From contig CAMCYH010000020.1 of NCBI GenBank assembly GCA_945883745.1, positions 1 through 38,642 on the forward strand: a stretch of DNA of 38,642 nucleotides, in the 5' to 3' direction. Below are positions 28,400 through 36,003 of this stretch, in pieces (positions within the stretch are counted from its first letter, which is position 1; every line of letters starts with the position of its first letter). This DNA is from Candidatus Kuenenia stuttgartensis. Its GTDB lineage: Bacteria; Planctomycetota; Planctomycetia; Pirellulales; UBA1268. Under the pieces are notes generated by a model. It did not search any database, was not told the origin of the DNA, and saw nothing but the letters and a program-made list of their open reading frames with translations. A program made the position numbers and the translations under genes.

Positions 28400-29218
28400 A
28401 TGCATTCCCCCCGTCCCGCTCTCCATCCACGTCGCGACCTGTCCGGCCAGCTGCTCTTTCTCGGCACCGGCACGAGCGTTGGCGTGCCGGTGGTCGGCTG
28501 TGGCTGCGTGGTCTGCTCAGGCGGCGACCCGCGCAATCAGCGGACTCGCACCAGCGTCGCCCTCGGCCTGCCGGGGGGCACGCTGCTCATCGACACGACT
28601 CCTGATTTACGGATGCAGCTTCTCCGCGAGCGGCTCGGCGGCGTCGATGCCCTGCTCTATACCCACGATCATATCGACCACGTCTACGGCCTCGACGACA
28701 TCCGCCCGATCTGCTTCGCCGCCGGGAAGCCGCTCCCGGTCTACTGCGAGGAGCGGGTGGAGCGTCGGATCCGCAAGGCCTTCGACTATGCCTTCGAAAC
28801 GGTGCCGATCCCGGGGGGCGGGCTGCCAAAGGTGACGTTCGAGAGGATCACGTCGGCCCCGTTCGATTTGCTGGGCGTCCGCGTCGTGCCACTCCCACTG
28901 CGGCATGGTTGTTTCGACGTCCTCGGGTTCCGATTCGGTGGACTGGCCTACTGCACCGACACCAACGAGATTCCGGCCGATACGTGGCCCCTGCTCGAAG
29001 GACTCGACACGCTCATTCTCGACTGCCTCAGACCGGAACGGCATCCAACACACTTTTCGATCGGCGAGGCGTTGGCTGTCGCGGCGCGGGTTGGTGCCCG
29101 CCGTACGCTGTTTGTGCACATGTCCCACGACATCGACCATGCTGCGATGTCGGCAGGGCTTCCCTCCGGTGTGGAGTTCGCCTACGACGGCCTCACTGTG
29201 CCGCTGGGCCTTGCCTGA
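28400..29218 (+). CDS. PhnP-like metallo-beta-lactamase-fold phosphodiesterase
   Basis: A 272-residue metallo-beta-lactamase-fold hydrolase. The N-terminus has FLGTGTSVGVPVVGCGCVVC, with Cys34, Cys36 and Cys39 as in the structural zinc site of PhnP. The metal site is YTHDHIDHVYGLDD (His89, His91, Asp93, His94), with a later His in PLRHG, Asp in AYCTDTNEIP and a final HMSHDIDH. These positions match the PhnP/RNase Z-like group that cleaves cyclic phosphodiesters. No phosphonate genes are nearby, so the substrate is unknown. The start ATG 28400 follows an upstream frame that begins inside the preceding gap; the next gene converges 26 bases downstream. Confidence 0.88.
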   Translation: MHSPRPALHPRRDLSGQLLFLGTGTSVGVPVVGCGCVVCSGGDPRNQRTRTSVALGLPGGTLLIDTTPDLRMQLLRERLGGVDALLYTHDHIDHVYGLDDIRPICFAAGKPLPVYCEERVERRIRKAFDYAFETVPIPGGGLPKVTFERITSAPFDLLGVRVVPLPLRHGCFDVLGFRFGGLAYCTDTNEIPADTWPLLEGLDTLILDCLRPERHPTHFSIGEALAVAARVGARRTLFVHMSHDIDHAAMSAGLPSGVEFAYDGLTVPLGLA

Positions 29219-29244
29219 TGCGACTGCGGCCGCTCCCGATCTGA

Positions 29245-30237
29245 TTATCTGCCGGCCTGGCGGACGTGCCGCGCCCGGATGACGTGCGTGGCCAGGCCGA
29301 GCCGCTCCAGCACCAGGATCAGGTAATACGTGATGTCGAATTCCCACCACTTGTGCTGCACAGTGGCGCTGGCGGGATCATGGTGGTGATTGTTGTGCCA
29401 GCCTTCTCCCATCGCGACCAGGGCCACGAACCAGTTGTTGCGACTGTCCTCCCCGGTGGCATAGGTCCGGTATCCGAAGAGGTGCGTCAGCGAGTTCACA
29501 CTCCAGGTCACGTGCCAGACAAGCACTGTGCGGACGAACACGCCCCACACCAGCCAGCAGGCCGCCAAGTGAACGCCATGCTGCCAGTCGCCCCCGGTCC
29601 AGCGACCGACGAGCAGGCCCGCAGCCGCGAACACGGCCGCGTGGATGAGATAGATCACGAGAATCGCCCAGGGGCGTCGCTCCAGAGACAGGTAATAGTC
29701 ATCGGAAAGAATGTCGCGGGCGTATTTCTCGAGAAAGGCCATCGAGCGGCGCCGTGGCACCCGCCTGAACAGCCAGCCCATGTGCGCCCAGAGGACGCCG
29801 TGCCGCGGCGAGTGCGGATCCGGCTCCTCATCGGAATGGTGGTGATGGAGGCGGTGATTCGCGACCCATCGCGACGGCGTGTCCTCCAGGGAGCAGAGCG
29901 CGATGGTCGTCAGCATTCGCTCCAGCCACCGCGGCACCTTCATGCTGCGGTGAGAGAGCAGCCTGTGGTAACAGAGGTTGATTCCCAGGGTGCCGAAGAC
30001 ATTCGTGCCGATCACCGCCAGCACCACGGCCGACCAGTCAAAGCACCAGGGCATCAGGGCTAGGCATGCGAGTAGGTGGACCGTGGCGATTGGCACCAGA
30101 TACTCCCAGTGCACGTCGTGGGGGATGAGAGGTCGCGAGCGGGCGAACGTGGCCAAGGGAGGGAGTGTCCGGGGGTGGCAGATCCTTGCCGCGGGCCGCG
30201 ACAGTTCACAGTATCCATGTTTTGCGGCAGGTGTCAC
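29245..30237 (-). CDS. Membrane fatty-acid desaturase (delta-9 type)
   Basis: Integral-membrane di-iron desaturase introducing double bonds into acyl chains. The 330 residues carry the three histidine boxes: HRLLSH (91-96), HRLHHHH (128-134) and HNNHHH (281-286), spaced as in acyl-CoA/acyl-lipid delta-9 desaturases. Hydrophobic spans flank them (about 47-63, 68-88, 190-210, 222-242). The enzyme would need a ferredoxin or cytochrome donor, none of which is in the window. I keep GTG 30237 because AAGGA lies ten bases upstream; TTG 30156 or GTG 30114 would give shorter N-termini but lack ribosome sites. The gene converges on the PhnP-like hydrolase. Confidence 0.92.
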   Translation of the reverse strand: MTPAAKHGYCELSRPAARICHPRTLPPLATFARSRPLIPHDVHWEYLVPIATVHLLACLALMPWCFDWSAVVLAVIGTNVFGTLGINLCYHRLLSHRSMKVPRWLERMLTTIALCSLEDTPSRWVANHRLHHHHSDEEPDPHSPRHGVLWAHMGWLFRRVPRRRSMAFLEKYARDILSDDYYLSLERRPWAILVIYLIHAAVFAAAGLLVGRWTGGDWQHGVHLAACWLVWGVFVRTVLVWHVTWSVNSLTHLFGYRTYATGEDSRNNWFVALVAMGEGWHNNHHHDPASATVQHKWWEFDITYYLILVLERLGLATHVIRARHVRQAGR

Positions 30238-30505
30238 GGCCCAATCTTCCTTGCTCGCGACGAGTTCATCATGCCAGGTGCTGATTGCACCGATCAGGGA
30301 AGAGAGATGGCCGAACCCTCGACCCCCGACTTTTGTGAAACCGCCGAATCCCGCCTCCGTTCAGCAATACCGCCCGAGGTTTCACGACACCTGGTTTCGA
30401 TCCGCCGATGCACCGCGGGGTTCATGCCCCGGAATTCGTGTCGTTCTCGTTCTCGTCTCTGGTAGTCTTCCCAAAAGAGATTCACGAGGACGAGGAGCAT
30501 CAGGG

Positions 30506-30892
30506 GTGACGAGCAACGGTCGGAGTGAGGCTCGAAACGTGATCCTGCGGCTGCGCCGCTACCGTGATCGAATCCAGGAGATCGCGTCGGCAGCCGCCAG
30601 CACGCCTGCCGCAGGAAAGGGTGGGACGATCGTCGTCCAGCGTCAAATCACGTCGCTGAAGAACAATCTCGAGAACGACGCCCACGAGTGCGCGATCGGC
30701 CGCAAGCGGATGGTTCAGACCGCGTGCGAGCATGATTTCTTGTGGCCGGCACTTCGCGAAGCAGCCGCCGCCATTGACGTGATCGCCGCCCCGGCCGTGA
30801 TCGATGGTGGCTCGAACGCGGCGCTCTGTGCCGCCCAGACCAGTATTCAGCACTATCTGACGCAGTTGGAGGGGCGGTGGCCGACCCTGTAG
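30506..30892 (+). CDS. Conserved-looking small helical protein, unknown function
   Basis: GTG 30506 is preceded by GAGGAG eight bases upstream, one of the best ribosome sites in the window, which supports a real 128-residue gene; the frame further upstream lies antisense to the desaturase. The product is mostly helical: a basic helix (ARNVILRLRRYRDRIQEIAS), a glycine loop (PAAGKGGTIVV), a long charged helix (RQITSLKNNLENDAHECAIG) and a C-terminal AAAAIDVIAAPAVIDGG region with two Cys. There is no signal peptide or membrane span. I do not recognise a family. A stem-loop follows at 30966-30998, so it may be a single-gene unit. The 268 bases upstream to the desaturase start show nothing else. 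Confidence 0.65.
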   Translation: MTSNGRSEARNVILRLRRYRDRIQEIASAAASTPAAGKGGTIVVQRQITSLKNNLENDAHECAIGRKRMVQTACEHDFLWPALREAAAAIDVIAAPAVIDGGSNAALCAAQTSIQHYLTQLEGRWPTL

Positions 30893-30965
30893 GAATGGGT
30901 GGGCGATTCCCCTCCACGCCGATGATGGCGGAGCAGCCGAACTCTCCTCGGGAGTGTGATTCAAA

Positions 30966-30998
30966 CTTGAGGCGTTTGATTTTCATCCGCGCCTCAAG
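30966..30998 (+). terminator. Stem-loop after the 128-residue gene
   Basis: CTTGAGGCG pairs exactly with CGCCTCAAG (9 base pairs) around a 15-base loop, 73 bases after the stop, followed by a weak T-rich stretch (TAGTTTCTC). It could be a terminator or a leader hairpin of the downstream helicase. Confidence 0.45.
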
Positions 30999-31151
30999 TA
31001 GTTTCTCGTGAACGATGGGCGACGATGCTCGCACGACGGACGGGCGGATCGGTGATCCTGTCTTGGCCTTGGTTTCGTGTTGCGTCTTCCCCCTGGCGGG
31101 CTGCCACTTTCTGGCTCTCTCGCAGTGACCCTGAAAGTGAACCGGGTATCC

Positions 31152-32651
31152 ATGCCCACGAGGCCCACGAGTCATGCGCCCCAAACGGGTGCTTCACCGC
31201 CCCCGCACGACGGTCTGCCATTCGCGTCGCTCGGCCTCTCGCCAGCGGTCCTCAAAGCTGTCGAGCGGCTGGGGTTTGCGGGCATGTCGCCGATTCAGGC
31301 GGCGGCGATCCCCCTGATCGTGGCGGGCCATGACGTCGTCGGCCAGTCGGAGACGGGCTCGGGCAAGACCGCCGCCTTCTGCATCCCGGCGATCGAACGC
31401 GTCGACCCGCGGGAGCGGAGTACGCAGGTGCTCGTGCTGGCGCCGACCCGGGAACTGGCCATGCAGATCCATGAGGAGGTCCGCAAGCTCGCGGCCTTCG
31501 TGAAGGAACTGCGGTCGGTTTCGATCCACGGCGGCGTGGCCTACGAACGGCAGTTCGCGGAACTGAACCGCGGCGGCCATCTCGTAGTGGGCACGCCAGG
31601 GCGGCTGGTGGACCATCTGAACCGAGGCACGCTCGACCTGTCCACGGTGAGAATGCTGATCCTCGATGAGGCGGACCGCATGCTTGACATGGGGTTTCGG
31701 GAAGATCTGGAGAAGGTGTTTGCGGCTGCACCAGCCGACCGCCAAAACGTCTTTTTCTCGGCGACGATCTCGCCCCCTGTCGCCGCCTTGGTTCGCAGCC
31801 ATTCCCGTGATCCCAAGACGGTGACCATCACGAAGAAGGCCGCCGGTGGCCCGCCCTTGGTCGAACAGGTCTTGTACGAGGTGCGTCATCACGACAAGTT
31901 CGCCGCCCTGTCGCGGCTGATCGACTTTCACGACGTTCGGAGCGGCCTCATCTTCTGCAACACGCAGCGGATGGTCGAGGAACTGGCCGATGCGCTCGTG
32001 GCCCGCGAGTGCTCCGCTGAGCGGCTGCACGGCGGCATGGCGCAGGCCCAACGCACCCGCGTGATGGAGGCCTTCAAAAAGGGTGTGTTCCGGGTTTTGG
32101 TCGCCACCGATGTCGCGGCGCGGGGCATCGACGTGAACGACCTCGAGTTGGTGGTCAACTATGATCTGCCCTACGACCCCGAAGACTATGTGCATCGCAT
32201 CGGCCGCACGGGGCGGGCAGGCCGCAGCGGCAGGGCGGTGACGCTTGTCTCCGGCGCCGGCATTCACAAACTGCGGGCGATCGAGCGGTTTACGGGCACA
32301 CGAATCGACCGCGGTCAGATGCCGACCGCCGAAGCGGTGGCGAAGCGTCGCGAGAACATGCTCCTGGAACGGCTGCGGCACACGCTGGCAGAGGGCCCAT
32401 TCCCGAACGAAACGCGGTTTGTAGAGCAGCTTCTTGGAGACGGCCGCACGCCCCTGGAGGTCGCTGCTGCGATCCTGCACCACTTCGCCCCGCTGGCTGC
32501 GCCTTGCCCGGGGAACACCGACGACATTGCGGCGCCCCCCAGAAAACCCGGTCGCGGTGGCACGCAGCATCGTCCCGCCCAGCGGCCGGCCCGCGGCAAA
32601 GCCGCGTTCAAGAAGAAGCATCCCAAGAAGCCGCGCCCGAGAGCCGGCTGA
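31152..32651 (+). CDS. DEAD-box ATP-dependent RNA helicase
   Basis: RNA helicase of 499 residues acting on structured RNA, probably in ribosome assembly or cold adaptation. Motifs in order: Q motif (FASLGLSPAVLKAVERLGF ... SPIQAAAIPL), motif I SETGSGKT (usually AQTGTGKT), PTRELAMQ, GG, TPGR, DEAD in LILDEADRMLDMGF, SAT in FFSATIS, then the second domain with IFCNTQRMVEEL, ATDVAARGIDV and HRIGRTGRAGRSG. A C-terminal extension of about 120 residues ends in a Lys/Arg/Pro-rich tail (KAAFKKKHPKKPRPRAG), typical of RNA-binding tails. I use ATG 31152; the frame open to 31077 adds a doubtful N-terminus. It could be RhlE or DeaD-like; motifs do not decide. Confidence 0.93.
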   Translation: MPTRPTSHAPQTGASPPPHDGLPFASLGLSPAVLKAVERLGFAGMSPIQAAAIPLIVAGHDVVGQSETGSGKTAAFCIPAIERVDPRERSTQVLVLAPTRELAMQIHEEVRKLAAFVKELRSVSIHGGVAYERQFAELNRGGHLVVGTPGRLVDHLNRGTLDLSTVRMLILDEADRMLDMGFREDLEKVFAAAPADRQNVFFSATISPPVAALVRSHSRDPKTVTITKKAAGGPPLVEQVLYEVRHHDKFAALSRLIDFHDVRSGLIFCNTQRMVEELADALVARECSAERLHGGMAQAQRTRVMEAFKKGVFRVLVATDVAARGIDVNDLELVVNYDLPYDPEDYVHRIGRTGRAGRSGRAVTLVSGAGIHKLRAIERFTGTRIDRGQMPTAEAVAKRRENMLLERLRHTLAEGPFPNETRFVEQLLGDGRTPLEVAAAILHHFAPLAAPCPGNTDDIAAPPRKPGRGGTQHRPAQRPARGKAAFKKKHPKKPRPRAG

Positions 32652-32689
32652 AGCCGGTCGGAGTCTGAGCCGAGGCCGCCAGGGCAGGT

Positions 32690-34603
32690 TCAGCTGGCTG
32701 CCATCCCATGTTCGCCCAAATAGTGGAGGGCGGCGGCCTGCAGGTACTGACGAAAGTCAGTATGGTTCTGGGCGAGTTGAAGCACCCCGTCCCGTCGGAG
32801 CGCGTAGACCTCGACGTCGCTCACCGCCCGGATCGTGGCGGCCCGCGGAGCATCCCTGAGGATCGCCAGCTCACCGAAGAATGAGCCCGGCGGCAGCACC
32901 GTGAGTTGTTCCGGCGGGTCGCCCCGGAGGACCGCGACCTGCCCTTTCGTGAGAAAGTACATCTCGTCCCCGACGTCGCCCTCGTGCACCACGACGTCGC
33001 CCGGCGCGAACACTCGAGCATCGAGCCGCGGGATGATGTCGCGCAGGAAGTCGTTGCTGGCATTCTTGAAGAACGGAACCCGTTCGATCAAGGCGGCGGT
33101 GATGGCCCGCATCCGTAGGAGTTCGCGGTCGATCTTGCCAGGCCCCTTGGAGGGCATCTCGGAGATGACGTGGACCTCTGCGGGGACCATGAATTCCGCC
33201 AGCCTACCGGCGACAAAGGCCCGCAATTCTTGCGGGCTGGCTTCGGCTCCTGGCTGCAGGATCACGTAGCCGTGGGGCACCTCGCCAGAGACTGGGTCGG
33301 GAACCCCGATCACGCAGACCTCCAAGACTGCCGCGTGCTCGGAGAGAGCCGCCTCCACCTCGAGGGGCGCGATCTTGTTGCCCCCGCGGACGATAACGTC
33401 CTTGCTCCGGCCTACGAACCAGAGGTAGCCGTCTTCGTCATAGCGACCCAGATCTCCGGTCAGCACCCAGCCCTTCCGGAGGGTCTTCCTGGTCATCGCC
33501 GATTCGTTCCAGTAGCCGTCCATGATCCCCGGTCCGCTGACCCGGATTTCACCCACTGTCCCGGTCGGCACGTCAACGCCGCGGTCGTCCACCACCGCCA
33601 CGGTGACGCCGTGCGACGGAGGTCCCACAGACCCCGGCTTCTTGCGGCCGAACGGGGGATTCATGGCGTAGGGCCCCGTCTCCGTGGAGCCACACTGCTC
33701 GGTGACCGGCACGCCCGTCAGCCGCTCGAACGCTTCGAGAAGTTTGGTCGGGACGCGGTCGCCGCCGGCGAGGCAGAGCCGGAGGTAGCTGAAGTCGCAA
33801 CCGCGGAAGTCGGGACTCGCCATCAGTTGCCCCAAGCCTGCGGGAGCAAGTGTCAGAAACGTCTTGGCGGGCGGCCGACGCAGGGCGGCGACGAAGTCTG
33901 CGACCGTAAACCCGCGGAGCAGGCTGACGCGTCCCCCGGCCCAAAGGGTGGGCAGGACCTGGCAGCGGAGCGCCAGGGGGCGCGAGACGGACGTCACGAT
34001 CAACGCGACGTCGTCCGGCGTGAGCGTGACCCGCGCGAGGTATTTCCGGACGCCGGTCGCGAGCGCCCCATGGGAGAGGACGACTCCCTTTGGCCGGGAC
34101 GTCGTTCCAGAAGTGTAGATCATCACCGCCGGGCTGTCGTCGTGCGGAGCCTCCGAGGTCGGCTCACGCTCGGCGCCGAGCAGCGAATCGAACGGCCGAC
34201 GGCCTCCGGCCGCGGAACCACCCCCAACGGCCACCAACCGCGGCACGCCCTTGAGCGCTCCAGCCTCCTCAAGGCCGGCAACACGCTCCTGATCGACGAC
34301 CAGGATCGATGCACCGCTGTGGCCGAGCGCGTAGCCGACCTGTAGCGGATGGTATTGGTAGTCCAGCGGCACCGTGACCAGCCGCATCCGGAAGCAGGCG
34401 AGGTAGCAGACGACCAGTTCGAGGCAGTTCGGCAGCAGGAGGGCTACCCGATCCCCCTCCTCGAGGCCGATGGCCGCCAGGCCCGACGCCAGCCGCGACG
34501 CCAGTCGCTCGAGATCCGCCGCAGTCGTCCAAGCCCCGTCACATTCGAGGATCGGCCGCTCACGGTCGATTTCCAGGACACGTTTCAAGAGGTGGTGGAG
34601 CAT
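32690..34603 (-). CDS. Acyl-CoA-ligase-like AMP-forming enzyme fused to a cNMP-binding domain
   Basis: An ANL-superfamily adenylating enzyme (about 1-500) with a C-terminal Crp-like cyclic-nucleotide-binding domain (about 505-625) in one 637-residue chain. Ligase motifs: the P-loop IYTSGTTSRPKGV (162-174, Ser-Arg replacing Gly-x), TEQCGSTETG (301-310), the hinge TGDLGRYDEDGYLWFVGRSKD and the C-terminal catalytic Lys490 (KGPGKIDR). The cNMP domain has a beta-roll (FAPGDVVVHEGDVGDEMYFL) and an intact phosphate-binding cassette FFGELAILRDAPRAATI (575-591) with the binding Glu and Arg. Start is ATG 34603; ATG-like codons to 34696 are possible. The substrate acid is unknown. The likely idea is allosteric control of activation by cAMP or a cNMP-like ligand. 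It is divergent from the MFS gene and convergent with the helicase. Confidence 0.9.
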   Translation of the reverse strand: MLHHLLKRVLEIDRERPILECDGAWTTAADLERLASRLASGLAAIGLEEGDRVALLLPNCLELVVCYLACFRMRLVTVPLDYQYHPLQVGYALGHSGASILVVDQERVAGLEEAGALKGVPRLVAVGGGSAAGGRRPFDSLLGAEREPTSEAPHDDSPAVMIYTSGTTSRPKGVVLSHGALATGVRKYLARVTLTPDDVALIVTSVSRPLALRCQVLPTLWAGGRVSLLRGFTVADFVAALRRPPAKTFLTLAPAGLGQLMASPDFRGCDFSYLRLCLAGGDRVPTKLLEAFERLTGVPVTEQCGSTETGPYAMNPPFGRKKPGSVGPPSHGVTVAVVDDRGVDVPTGTVGEIRVSGPGIMDGYWNESAMTRKTLRKGWVLTGDLGRYDEDGYLWFVGRSKDVIVRGGNKIAPLEVEAALSEHAAVLEVCVIGVPDPVSGEVPHGYVILQPGAEASPQELRAFVAGRLAEFMVPAEVHVISEMPSKGPGKIDRELLRMRAITAALIERVPFFKNASNDFLRDIIPRLDARVFAPGDVVVHEGDVGDEMYFLTKGQVAVLRGDPPEQLTVLPPGSFFGELAILRDAPRAATIRAVSDVEVYALRRDGVLQLAQNHTDFRQYLQAAALHYLGEHGMAAS

Positions 34604-34698
34604 GGCAGAAAGGGCGGCGTCATTTCGGAGAATTGACCACAGCACGCGGCGGCCCGAGTCAGTTGAGGTATAGTCCAGCCAGTGCCGCTGCCACAAGC

Positions 34699-36003
34699 AT
34701 GAACGCCCCGAGGAGACCGCCTACCACCGTGGCAGCCACGTTTTCCGACGCGCCGTCTGAGTCCGGTCAGCCAGTCGACGTCGCGACCGGCCGCGACGGT
34801 CCGATTCTCTTCACGCTCGCGGCGCTTCAGTTCATTGGGATTGTCGACTTCATGATCGTCATGCCGCTGGGGCCGCAGTTGCTGGCCGACCTTGGCATCA
34901 ACGCTCAACAGTTCAGTTGGGTCGTATCGGCCTATACGCTCGCCGCCGGTGTCGCCGGATTCTTGGCGGCCCCGTGGCTGGACCGCGTGCCGCGGAAGAC
35001 GGCGTATCTCGTGTTTTCACTTGGCATGCTCGCTGGTACGGCGGCGTGTGGACTGGCAGGCAGCTACCCGCTCCTGCTCGTCGCCCGCTGCGTGACCGGC
35101 GGCTTCGGTGGCGTCCTCGGCGGACTGGCTTTGGCGATCGTGGCGGACGTGTTTCCAGCCGAGCGACGAGGCCGTGCCACGGCCATGCTGATGCTGGCCT
35201 TCGCCGTCGCCTCGGTCGCGGGCGTACCGCTCGGCATCGCGCTGGGCACGCGGCTTGGTTGGCAGGCGCCCTTCTTCGCTCTTACGGCACTTGGGCTGCC
35301 GCTGGTCGGGCTGGCCGCGTGGTCGCTGCCGCCTTTGGCTGCGCACGTCGACGGCACGCGGCGGCCTCTCGTGGCATACCTGCTCGACACCCTCGTGGTT
35401 CCTGCCCATCGCCGTGCCTTCGCCCTGATCGCCCTCCTCATGGTTGGGGCGTTTGCCGTCATCCCGTTCATCAGTACCGCCCTCGTCACCAACGTGGGCG
35501 TGACCCAGGCACAGCTCCCGCTCGTGTTCATCGCTGGCGGGATCCTCACCCTCGTCAGCACGCCACTCATCGGCCGACTGGTCGATCGCTGTGGTGCGCT
35601 GCGGGTATTTTTTGGCATCGTTCCGCTGTCAGCCGGGATGATGCTGGTGGTGACGCATCTGCCTGCGGTCGGAATCGCCGGCGCGGCACCGGTGGTGGGC
35701 GTGCTGATGGCGACCAACGCGGGCCGGATGGTGTCGGCGATGTCCCTGATCACGGCGAGCATCGAGCCGCGACGCCGCGGCAGTTTTATGTCGGTCAATT
35801 CCGCGGTGCAGCACGTCGCCAGCGGCCTGGGGGCCATGGTCGGTGGGCTAATCGTCACCGGGAACGCGGGGGAGCCGCTGCGGAATTTCGGGACCGTCGG
35901 CATCTTCGCTGCGGGGGCGACCATCGCGAGCCTGTGGCTCGCAGGCCGCATCCGCCCAGCCCCTCCTGCAGCCTGTCTTTCACGGATTCCGCAATCGCAG
36001 TGA
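34699..36003 (+). CDS. MFS exporter, Bcr/AraJ-like
   Basis: Major facilitator transporter of 434 residues in the inner membrane. After a Pro/Thr/Ser-rich cytoplasmic N-terminus of about 40 residues come twelve hydrophobic segments. Motif A is degenerate (APWLDRVPRKTAYLVFS). TM4 carries RCVTGGFGGVLGGLALAI and TM5 the antiporter-type AFAVASVAGVPLGIALG. The pattern is like AraJ/YdhP-type sugar-efflux or drug exporters; the substrate is not readable. ATG 34699 is chosen because the upstream part (from 34633) overlaps the divergent ligase region; a TATAGT box lies at 34671-34676. The last 24 bases overlap the 3' end of the opposing copper ATPase gene. Confidence 0.88.
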   Translation: MNAPRRPPTTVAATFSDAPSESGQPVDVATGRDGPILFTLAALQFIGIVDFMIVMPLGPQLLADLGINAQQFSWVVSAYTLAAGVAGFLAAPWLDRVPRKTAYLVFSLGMLAGTAACGLAGSYPLLLVARCVTGGFGGVLGGLALAIVADVFPAERRGRATAMLMLAFAVASVAGVPLGIALGTRLGWQAPFFALTALGLPLVGLAAWSLPPLAAHVDGTRRPLVAYLLDTLVVPAHRRAFALIALLMVGAFAVIPFISTALVTNVGVTQAQLPLVFIAGGILTLVSTPLIGRLVDRCGALRVFFGIVPLSAGMMLVVTHLPAVGIAGAAPVVGVLMATNAGRMVSAMSLITASIEPRRRGSFMSVNSAVQHVASGLGAMVGGLIVTGNAGEPLRNFGTVGIFAAGATIASLWLAGRIRPAPPAACLSRIPQSQ

